NCBI RefSeq assembly: GCF_000714545.1
Contig: NZ_AUNB01000073.1
Coordinates: 1 to 64,000, forward strand
Length of the DNA stretch: 64,000 bases
Direction: 5' to 3'
DNA from: Thioclava indica
GTDB lineage: Bacteria > Pseudomonadota > Alphaproteobacteria > Rhodobacterales > Rhodobacteraceae
The notes below the pieces were generated by a model. That model was not told where the DNA came from and ran no database searches. It saw only the letters and a program-made list of their open reading frames with translations. Of this stretch, positions 27,485 through 34,644 are shown one piece after another. A program made the position numbers and the translations under genes. Position 1 is the first letter of the stretch. Every line of letters starts with the position of its first letter.

Positions 27485-28581
27485 TGGAAAAGACCCCGAA
27501 ATGGATTGACGTGGGGCTGATCCCGCTGCTCAACCTACTGATTGCCTTTGTTATTTCCGGCATCGTTGTGTTGCTGATCGGCGAGAACCCGGTGCAGGCG
27601 ATCAAGGTGATGATTGATGGCGCTTTGGGCTCGCCCTATGGCTGGGGCTACACGCTGTTTTACGCCACCAACTTCATCTTTACCGGGCTGGCCGTGGCCG
27701 TGGCCTATCACGCCAGCCAGTTCAATATCGGCGGTGAGGGGCAGGCGACGCTTGGCGGTCTCGGTGTGGCGCTGGTTTGCCTCGCCTTTCCATGGCCGCA
27801 TTGGTCGATTGCGCTGCTTGCGGCGATGATCGGTGGCGCGCTGTTTGGTGCAGCTTGGGCCGCGATCCCGGCCTATCTGCAAGCGAAGCGCGGCAGCCAT
27901 ATCGTGATCACCACGATCATGTTCAACTTTATCGGCGCGTCGCTTCTCAATTACATGCTGGTTAACGTGCTGCGCCCGCGCGGCTCGATGGACCCGGCAA
28001 CGGCGCGCTTTCCCAAGTCCACGTATTTGCCGACCTTCCATGATATGCCCCTGATCGGGCAGTTCTTCGGTAAATCGGTGCCTGCCAATATCTCGTTCTT
28101 CATCGCGGTGCTGGCGTGTTTCCTCGTCTGGGGGCTGATCTGGCGCACGCGGCTGGGCTATGCGATCCGCGCCTTTGGGCGCTCGGAATCGGCTGCGCGC
28201 TATGCTGGCATCTCGCCAGTGAAAATCGTGATGGCAGCAATGCTGATCTCGGGGGCGTTGGCGGGGCTGATGGCGATCAACAATGTCATGGGGACGGGCC
28301 ACCGCCTTGTTTTGAACTCGGTCGAGGGTGCGGGTTTTATCGGCATCGCCGTGGCGCTGATGGGGCGCAATCACCCGTTTGGCGTGTTTCTTGCCGCTCT
28401 GCTATTTGGCTTTCTCTATCAAGGCGGCGGCGAGTTGGCGCTGGAAACCACGATCCCGCGCGAATTGATCACCGTGATCCAAGCGCTGGTGATCTTGTTC
28501 ACGGGGGCGTTTGACAACATGCTGCGCGCGCCAATCGAAAGCTTTTTCGTCGCGCGTGCCAACGCCAAAAAGGAGGCGTGA
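27484..28581 (+). CDS. ABC transporter permease (nucleoside importer, first)
   Basis: A 365-residue inner-membrane protein with about eight to ten hydrophobic helices and the BPD_transp_2 pattern, including FNIGGEGQATLGGLGVAL and IRAFGRSESAARYAGISPVKI, the coupling segment. With the following permease it forms the translocation path. ATG 27484 shares one base with the ATPase stop (TAATG). Confidence 0.93.
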   Translation: MEKTPKWIDVGLIPLLNLLIAFVISGIVVLLIGENPVQAIKVMIDGALGSPYGWGYTLFYATNFIFTGLAVAVAYHASQFNIGGEGQATLGGLGVALVCLAFPWPHWSIALLAAMIGGALFGAAWAAIPAYLQAKRGSHIVITTIMFNFIGASLLNYMLVNVLRPRGSMDPATARFPKSTYLPTFHDMPLIGQFFGKSVPANISFFIAVLACFLVWGLIWRTRLGYAIRAFGRSESAARYAGISPVKIVMAAMLISGALAGLMAINNVMGTGHRLVLNSVEGAGFIGIAVALMGRNHPFGVFLAALLFGFLYQGGGELALETTIPRELITVIQALVILFTGAFDNMLRAPIESFFVARANAKKEA

Positions 28582-28584
28582 GCC

Positions 28585-29550
28585 ATGGATTTCGCAACGA
28601 TCATCGAGCTGCTCGATAGCGCGGTGCGCCTTGGCACACCGCTGCTGCTGGCCTGCTTGGCGGGCTTGTTTTCAGAGCGCGCAGGGATTTTCGACATCGG
28701 GCTTGAGGGCAAGATGCTGATGGCGGCGTTCTTCTCGGCTGCGGTCGCTGCGGTCACCGGATCAGCGTGGCTTGGCCTGTTGGCCGGGATCGGCGGCGCG
28801 ATGAGCCTGACGCTGGTGCACGGCCTTGCCTCGATCACCTTCCGTGGCAATCAGCTGATCTCGGGCGTGGCGGTGAACTTCCTTGCCTCGGGCTTTACCG
28901 TGCTGATCGCGCAAAGCTGGTTCCAGCAGGGCGGGCGCACGCCCCAGCTCTCGGGCAATGCAAGGTTTGAGCCAATCACCTTGCCCGGCGCCGATGCCGT
29001 CAAAGATGTGCCCGTGATCGGCCAGATTTATGACAACCTGCTCTCAGGGCACACGATTTTGGTTTATGTCGCCTTTGCGATGGTGCCGTTGACGTGGTGG
29101 GTGTTGTTTCGCACGCGCTTTGGTCTGCGCCTGCGTGCCGTCGGAGAGAATCCGGAATCGGTGGACACGGCGGGCGTGTCGGTGATCCGTCTGCGCTATA
29201 CGGCGGTGGCGATTACCGGCGTTTTGTCGGGTCTGGCGGGCACCTATCTGGCGACCGGTCTGGCCGCAGGCTTCGTCAAGGAAATGACCGCCGGACGGGG
29301 CTATATCGCGCTGGCGGCGCTGATCTTTGCGAAATGGCGCCCCGTGCCTGCCCTTGGCGCGACGATGCTGTTTGGTCTGCTTGAGGCGATCTCGAACCGT
29401 TATCCCAACATTGATCTGGGCGTGGTGAACCTGCCGATCCAGTTCATGCAAGCCGTGCCGTATATTCTGACCGTTGTCATTCTTGCCGGTTTCATCGGCA
29501 AAGCCATCCCACCTCGTGCCGGAGGCCAGCCCTATGTCAAAGAGCGTTGA
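28585..29550 (+). CDS. ABC transporter permease (nucleoside importer, second)
   Basis: A 321-residue permease of the same family, with FSERAGIFDIGLEGKMLM near the N-terminus and the coupling segment LRAVGENPESVDTAGVSVIRLR. It is shorter than the first permease, as in other BMP-type nucleoside systems such as NupBC. It starts 3 nt after the first permease (AAGGAGGCGTGAGCC before ATG) and overlaps the following nucleoside phosphorylase by 17 bp. Confidence 0.93.
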   Translation: MDFATIIELLDSAVRLGTPLLLACLAGLFSERAGIFDIGLEGKMLMAAFFSAAVAAVTGSAWLGLLAGIGGAMSLTLVHGLASITFRGNQLISGVAVNFLASGFTVLIAQSWFQQGGRTPQLSGNARFEPITLPGADAVKDVPVIGQIYDNLLSGHTILVYVAFAMVPLTWWVLFRTRFGLRLRAVGENPESVDTAGVSVIRLRYTAVAITGVLSGLAGTYLATGLAAGFVKEMTAGRGYIALAALIFAKWRPVPALGATMLFGLLEAISNRYPNIDLGVVNLPIQFMQAVPYILTVVILAGFIGKAIPPRAGGQPYVKER

Positions 29551-30334
29551 GCTTGCCAATCTGATCCGCGCCCGCGCGGGCGATGCGCCCCCCGTTCTGG
29601 GGCTGATCCTTGGCTCGGGCCTTGGCCACTTGGCCGAGGAGGTGGACGGCGTCGCTATCCCCTATTCCGATCTGCCGGGCTTTCCCCATGCGGGCGTGTC
29701 AGGCCACAACCCGAAACTGGTGATCGGCACGCTTGAAGGCGTGCGCGTCGCGGTGTTCGGTGGCCGCGTGCACTACTACGAACACGGCAACCCCGCCGAA
29801 ATGCGCCTGCCGCTGGAAATCTTGCGCGAACTCGGATGCGAGCAGCTTTTGCTGACCAATGCTGCCGGGTCTTTGCGCGAAGATATCCGCCCCGGCGGGC
29901 TGATGATGCTAAACGATCACATCAATTTCTCGGGCAATAATCCCTTGATCGGTGAACCGTCAGACGCGCGTTTCGTGCCGCTCACCGAGGCGCATGATCG
30001 CGCCATCCGCGCCGGGCTTGCCCAAGCCGCCCAAGATGAGGGCATCGAGCTGCCCGAAGGCGTCTATTGCTGGTTCTCCGGCCCCTGTTTCGAAACCCCC
30101 GCCGAAATTCGCGCCGCCAAGATCTTTGGCGCGGACGCCGTGGGCATGTCCACCGTCCCCGAAGTGATCCTCGCGCGCTTTCTGGGCCTGCGCGTGGCCG
30201 CCGTGTCCGTGGTCACCAACATGGGCGCAGGCATGGCGGATGAGCAAATCAGCCACGAACAGACCAAAGCCATCGCTCCCATGGGCGCGGCCAAGCTGGA
30301 ACGCGTTTTGCGACGATATCTGCAACAGATGTGA
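29534..30334 (+). CDS. Purine nucleoside phosphorylase
   Basis: A 266-residue trimeric-type (PNP/MTAP family) enzyme that splits purine nucleosides with phosphate into base and ribose 1-phosphate. Landmarks are LILGSGLGHLAEEV (phosphate site), GRVHYYEHG, TNAAGSL, CWFSGPCFETPAEIRA and VTNMGAGM. Start ATG 29534 follows CCGGAGGCCAGCC and overlaps the permease gene; the longer frame is shadow. Its position as last gene of the importer operon strongly suggests the imported substrate is a purine nucleoside such as inosine, guanosine or a deoxy form. Confidence 0.92.
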   Translation: MSKSVELANLIRARAGDAPPVLGLILGSGLGHLAEEVDGVAIPYSDLPGFPHAGVSGHNPKLVIGTLEGVRVAVFGGRVHYYEHGNPAEMRLPLEILRELGCEQLLLTNAAGSLREDIRPGGLMMLNDHINFSGNNPLIGEPSDARFVPLTEAHDRAIRAGLAQAAQDEGIELPEGVYCWFSGPCFETPAEIRAAKIFGADAVGMSTVPEVILARFLGLRVAAVSVVTNMGAGMADEQISHEQTKAIAPMGAAKLERVLRRYLQQM

Positions 30335-30412
30335 TCGCGCGCGCGGCGGGGGTTTGACTTGATCCCTAGCCACGGGCAAACAGGAACGACCCTTCCCCCG
30401 CAGGTGCCTTGA

Positions 30413-31330
30413 ATGCAAATCTACCTGCCCATCGCCGAGATTTCGGTCAACATGTATACCCTGCTGGGCCTTGGCGGCATCGTCGGGCTGTTGTCAGGAT
30501 TGTTTGGCGTGGGTGGCGGGTTCCTGATCACGCCCCTGCTGTTCTTTATCGGCATACCGCCCGCAGTAGCGGTCGCGACGGGGGCCAATCAGGTCGTGGC
30601 GTCTTCGGTCTCTGCGGTGCTGGCGCAACTCAAGCGCAAGGCCGTGGACATCCCGATGGGGTTGGTGCTGCTGGTGGGCGGTATCCTTGGATCTGCAGGC
30701 GGGATCTGGGTGTTCAACCTGCTGACCCAACTTGGCCAGATCGATCTCGCGGTGCAGCTTTGCTACGTGGTGTTCCTCGGCTCAATCGGCCTGTTGATGC
30801 TGCAAGAGGCCGTACGCACCATGCGCCGCCAAAGAAAAGGCACCGGCGCGCGCAAGAAACGCAACCAACACACCTGGGCGCATAACCTGCCCTTCAAGTT
30901 CAAGTTCCGCGCCTCGGGGCTGTATATTTCCGTGATCCCTCCGCTGATCGTGGGGGTGGTCGTGGGTATCCTTGCCGCGATCATGGGCGTAGGCGGCGGC
31001 TTTATCATGGTTCCGGCGATGATCTATCTGCTGAACATGCCCACCAAAGTGGTGATAGGAACCTCGCTGTTCCAGATTCTGTTCGTGTCGGCCTTCACCA
31101 CCTTTATGCACGCGATCACCAACCAGACGGTCGACGTGATGCTGGCGCTTTTGCTGATCGTGGGGGGCGTGGTGGGTGCGCAGATCGGCTCGCGTTTGGG
31201 CGCGCGGCTCAAGGCGGAACAGTTGCGTATTCTACTGGCGCTTTTGGTCATTCTCGTTGCGGCGAAACTGGGGGCAGATCTGATCATTCGCCCACACGAT
31301 CTTTACTCAATCGCTGCGGGGAGCCACTGA
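30413..31330 (+). CDS. TauE/SafE-family (TSUP) membrane permease
   Basis: A 305-residue inner-membrane protein of the TSUP family with two hydrophobic repeats containing the glycine-rich motifs GLLSGLFGVGGGFLITPLL (about 24-42) and ILAAIMGVGGGFIMVPAM (about 184-201). TSUP members move sulfite, sulfoacetate or other organic anions. A basic loop (RRQRKGTGARKKRNQ) near 140 separates the halves. It is coupled by a one-base overlap to the TIGR02186 gene. Confidence 0.88.
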   Translation: MQIYLPIAEISVNMYTLLGLGGIVGLLSGLFGVGGGFLITPLLFFIGIPPAVAVATGANQVVASSVSAVLAQLKRKAVDIPMGLVLLVGGILGSAGGIWVFNLLTQLGQIDLAVQLCYVVFLGSIGLLMLQEAVRTMRRQRKGTGARKKRNQHTWAHNLPFKFKFRASGLYISVIPPLIVGVVVGILAAIMGVGGGFIMVPAMIYLLNMPTKVVIGTSLFQILFVSAFTTFMHAITNQTVDVMLALLLIVGGVVGAQIGSRLGARLKAEQLRILLALLVILVAAKLGADLIIRPHDLYSIAAGSH

Positions 31331-32142
31331 TGATGCGCGCCCTCGCCCGCCGCTTACGCCTTGCGCTGATGCTTGCGCTGCTGCCTATCGTAGCCCCGGC
31401 CCAGCAAGCCGCGCAGCCCAATGCCCCGAAACCACCGCCCGAGCAAATCGTCGCCGGTCTGAGCCGCGATAATATTGGCATCACTACCTCGTTTGACGGC
31501 TCGCAAATTCTGATCTACGGCGCGATCAAACGCGAGGCGCCTGAACCCGAAAACGACAAGCTGGCCGTGATTGTAACGCTCGAAGGCCCGCTTGTACCGA
31601 TCACGATCCGGCGCAAGTCGCGCGAATTGGGGATCTGGGTGAACACGGCTTCGGTCGGCGTGGCCTCGGCGCCCAGCTATTATGCGGTGGCGACTTCGGG
31701 GCCGCTTCAGGAAATTCTCAGCCCGAGATTAGATGTGCAGCAACGCATCTCGATCCCCCTCGCGATGCGCGCTTTTTCCAGTTCCGTTCGGGTGGCCGAT
31801 ACCAAACCCTTCACCGAGGCGATGATCCGCATTCGCGAACGCCAAGGCCTTTATAAACTTGAAACCGGCGGCGTGCGTCTGGTGGATAACACGCTGTTTC
31901 GCGCAGATTTTGAGCTGCCCGCGAACCTGATCGAAGGGGCCTATAAAACCCGTATTTTCCTGCTGCGCGACGGCCAGTTGGTGGATCGCTATCAATCCGC
32001 CATCGAAGTGCGCAAAGTCGGGCTGGAGCGCTGGCTTTATGCGCTCGCACACGAACACGCTGCACTTTATGGGCTTCTCGCGCTGGCACTTGCAGTGGTC
32101 GCGGGCTGGGCGGCGGCGGCGGTGTTCCGCTTCGTGCGCTAA
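31330..32142 (+). CDS. TIGR02186 family membrane-anchored protein
   Basis: A 270-residue protein with an N-terminal signal peptide (LMLALLPIVAPAQ), a large extracytoplasmic region with IVAGLSRDNIGITTSFDGSQ, and a C-terminal membrane helix (about 243-265, ALYGLLALALAVVAGWAAAAV). I recognise it as TIGR02186, a family of unknown function found next to TSUP permeases in alphaproteobacteria. ATG 31330 overlaps the permease stop. The arrangement suggests a periplasmic accessory of the permease. Confidence 0.8.
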   Translation: MMRALARRLRLALMLALLPIVAPAQQAAQPNAPKPPPEQIVAGLSRDNIGITTSFDGSQILIYGAIKREAPEPENDKLAVIVTLEGPLVPITIRRKSRELGIWVNTASVGVASAPSYYAVATSGPLQEILSPRLDVQQRISIPLAMRAFSSSVRVADTKPFTEAMIRIRERQGLYKLETGGVRLVDNTLFRADFELPANLIEGAYKTRIFLLRDGQLVDRYQSAIEVRKVGLERWLYALAHEHAALYGLLALALAVVAGWAAAAVFRFVR

Positions 32143-32870
32143 CCGCGCCCGACAAACGTCATCGCGGTGGCCATCACCGTCATGTTGAGCACATTCGCCC
32201 CTTCTGGCAGTGAGGCCATATGCATCACGGCATTGGCGACCTCTGCGACGTCCATCATCGCTTCGGGCTTGATCGAGCCATCGGCCTGCATCACGCCTTT
32301 TTCCATCTGCGCGGCCAATTCGGTGCGCGTATTGCCAACATCAATCTGCCCCGCCGCAATGTTGAACGCCCGCCCGTCCAGCGCCAATTGCTTGGTCATG
32401 CCGTTGATCGCATGCTTGCTGACCGTATAAGCCATCGAGCGCGGGCGCGGCACCTGCCCCGAGATCGAGCCGTTATTGATAATCCGCCCGCCTTGCGGCT
32501 CTTGCGCCCGCATCTGCGCAAAAGCGGCACGGGCACATAGAAACATCCCCGTCAAATTGACCGCCATACAAGCGTTCCACTCCTCAAGCGCAATCTCGTC
32601 GGGTAGCGCAGCTTTTGGAAACAGGCCCGCATTGTTAAACAGCACATCAACCCGACCAAACCGCGCCACAACCTGTGCAAAGGCCGATGCGACCTCTGCC
32701 GCGTCGGTCACATCACAGGCCAGTGCCAGACCGTCGCCCTTGGCCGCGATGTCTTGCAAAACGTCTAGCCGTCGCGCCAGACAGGCGACCTGCCAACCCT
32801 GCGCCAAGGCCATTTCCGCCACCGCGCGCCCGATCCCGGCGCTTGCGCCTGTCACCACCATCACACTCAT
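32139..32870 (-). CDS. Short-chain dehydrogenase/reductase
   Basis: A 243-residue classical SDR: cofactor motif TGASAGIGRAV (about 6-16), NNAG, and catalytic S-Y-K in NNGSISGQ and MAYTVSKHAING. It reduces or oxidises an unknown carbonyl/hydroxyl substrate with NAD(P)H. Start ATG 32870 has AAAAGGAACC upstream; upstream in-frame starts lie within a GAGTATTTTTGGCCAG element and the spacer to the helicase gene. It converges, with a 4-bp overlap, on the TIGR02186 gene. Confidence 0.85.
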   Translation of the reverse strand: MSVMVVTGASAGIGRAVAEMALAQGWQVACLARRLDVLQDIAAKGDGLALACDVTDAAEVASAFAQVVARFGRVDVLFNNAGLFPKAALPDEIALEEWNACMAVNLTGMFLCARAAFAQMRAQEPQGGRIINNGSISGQVPRPRSMAYTVSKHAINGMTKQLALDGRAFNIAAGQIDVGNTRTELAAQMEKGVMQADGSIKPEAMMDVAEVANAVMHMASLPEGANVLNMTVMATAMTFVGRG

Positions 32871-32923
32871 CGCGCGGTTCCTTTTCATCTGGCCAAAAAT
32901 ACTCTCGCCGAAGGCATTCAAGG

Positions 32924-34468
32924 CTAGCCGTCCTGCGTTTGCGCTTCCAGTTTCAGCGCCGCCCCGCCCTTGGGCAAATCCTCAATCGACAGCGGCGCCG
33001 AGGGCCGCGCGAGCCGTGGGCGCACAACCCACAGCAACCGGTTCTGCGCCCGCGTGATCGCGACATAGGCGAGCCGCTTCCACAGCGGAATACCAGCTTC
33101 GACACGACCGGCGCGATAAGCGGCGTAGATATCGGGGGCGAAAACCTGCACGTCCTCCCACTGACTGCCCTGCGCCTTGTGAATTGTCACCGCCGCACCA
33201 TGCAAAAACGCCGCCCCCATCCGCGCGGCATAGGGAATGAAGGGCTCTTCCAGATCGGGCAGTTCGATCTTGATGATCGAGGCCGCCGACAAGCGCGGCT
33301 CTTCAGCCCCCATCACATGCAGCCGAGAGAAACCGGGTTTGTTGCCCGGTCCAAGATAGACCACCTGCGCCCCCTTGATCAGCCCGCGCGCCTCTAGATC
33401 GATGCGCTTCTTGCGATGCTTCACCGGCAGTTCGATGCCGTCGCACACCAATGGCTCGCCGGGCAGCAACATATCCGCAGGCGCAGAATGGGCGGCGCGA
33501 AAGGCATGGATCAGCCGGATCCGCGTCGCATTGCGCCAGACCAGCACCGGAGAGCGCGCCATGAGATCGCTCTCCACCCGCTCGGCCCAAACCACGCGAT
33601 CATCCTTGGCGGCAGCCTCTTCGATTGCGCGCTCGAAGGCCTCAAACGTCACGGTTTCATCGCCCAGCATATGCGCCAGATCGAGGATCGGGTTGTCCTC
33701 AGCCTGACGGTGAATGCGGTGCAGCACATGCTTTTGTTCATCGGGCAAGCGTTCAAACACCATCTGCCCCGATTGGTTCACCGGAGACAGTTGCGCAGGA
33801 TCTCCAAATAACACCAGAGTCGGGAAAATCTCTTTGAGATCATCAAGCTGGCGCTCATCCAGCATCGAGGCCTCATCGACAAAGCCGATATCAAGCGGAT
33901 CATCGCGCCGCTTCCAGCCATTGATGAAATCCGACCCGCGCAACCCCGCCGCCGCCAGCGCGCCGGGGATCGATTTTTGCACATCGTAAAACGCCTTGGC
34001 GCGATCCAGCGCTGCTTCGGTCAGGCCGGGAATCTGCAATTGCGTGATATCGGGGCGCGTCCCTTGCCCGGTCAACCATTCCGCGATGCGCTCATATTCC
34101 GGATCGTACACCGGGGTGTAGAGAATGCGGTGGATCGTGGTCGCAGGCACCCCGCGCGTGCGCAAAACGCTGGCCGCCTTGTTTGTCGGGGCCAAAATCG
34201 CCAATGTGCGTCGCTCACGCCGCTTCTTACCCTCGAAATCGCCCGACACCAGATCAACGCCCGCCGCTTCAAGCGCCTTATACATCTCGGCCAACAACAA
34301 CGTCTTGCCCGAGCCCGCCTTGCCGATCACCGACAGCACGCGATTGCCGCCCCCTTCGGGCTGCAAATGGCCCTCAAGAATATCAACACCGGCGGCCTGC
34401 AACGCCTCGGCAACGGCATCCCAGGCTTCGGCCTGATCGTCGGAAAACTGGATCGCAGAGGAGGTCAT
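32924..34468 (-). CDS. RecD-like superfamily 1 DNA helicase
   Basis: A 514-residue ATP-dependent helicase of the RecD/Dda (SF1B) type. Walker A is GKAGSGKT (about 49-56), Walker B is FVDEASMLD, a motif III-like block reads LFGDPAQLSPV, and the C-terminal UvrD_C_2-like part has VTIHKAQGSQWEDV and AITRAQNRLLWV. It has no nuclease domain and no RecB/RecC neighbours, so it is a stand-alone helicase, perhaps for repair or replication forks. The insert AAAGLRGSDFINGWKRRDD and surrounding region (about 130-180) is unlike E. coli RecD. Confidence 0.85.
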   Translation of the reverse strand: MTSSAIQFSDDQAEAWDAVAEALQAAGVDILEGHLQPEGGGNRVLSVIGKAGSGKTLLLAEMYKALEAAGVDLVSGDFEGKKRRERRTLAILAPTNKAASVLRTRGVPATTIHRILYTPVYDPEYERIAEWLTGQGTRPDITQLQIPGLTEAALDRAKAFYDVQKSIPGALAAAGLRGSDFINGWKRRDDPLDIGFVDEASMLDERQLDDLKEIFPTLVLFGDPAQLSPVNQSGQMVFERLPDEQKHVLHRIHRQAEDNPILDLAHMLGDETVTFEAFERAIEEAAAKDDRVVWAERVESDLMARSPVLVWRNATRIRLIHAFRAAHSAPADMLLPGEPLVCDGIELPVKHRKKRIDLEARGLIKGAQVVYLGPGNKPGFSRLHVMGAEEPRLSAASIIKIELPDLEEPFIPYAARMGAAFLHGAAVTIHKAQGSQWEDVQVFAPDIYAAYRAGRVEAGIPLWKRLAYVAITRAQNRLLWVVRPRLARPSAPLSIEDLPKGGAALKLEAQTQDG

Positions 34469-34554
34469 GGCGCGACTTTATCTGCGCCCCGTGGCGGGCG
34501 GAAGGGCGAAAACTCTGATCATCGTAGGTGATGGCAGATGGTGGGGCCTCCGGC

Positions 34555-34610
34555 GGGGATATTTATGTCAAGAGGAAGCCGAAACTCCTTCCTCTTGATC
34601 GAAATATCCC
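34555..34610. repeat. Two-stage inverted repeat GGGATATTT...CAAGAGGAAG
   Basis: Between the helicase gene and the ecm 3' end, arms GGGATATTT (34556-34564) and AAATATCCC (34602-34610) enclose a 4x4 internal loop. Inside is the perfect 10-bp stem CAAGAGGAAG/CTTCCTCTTG (34569-34578, 34588-34597) with a 9-nt loop. Related sequences occur at 19837-19855, 21461-21486, 32882-32910 and 54354-54545. It looks like an intergenic repeat element of this lineage. Confidence 0.6.
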
Positions 34611-34618
34611 ACGGGGGT

Positions 34619-34639
34619 CCGGGGGTGTGAACCCCCCGG
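34619..34639. terminator. GC-rich hairpin after ecm
   Basis: CCGGGGG-TGTGAA-CCCCCCGG lies 6 bp beyond the ecm stop on its downstream side. No T-run follows, so it may be part of the adjacent repeat element or an attenuating structure. Confidence 0.35.
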
Positions 34640-34644
34640 CGATG

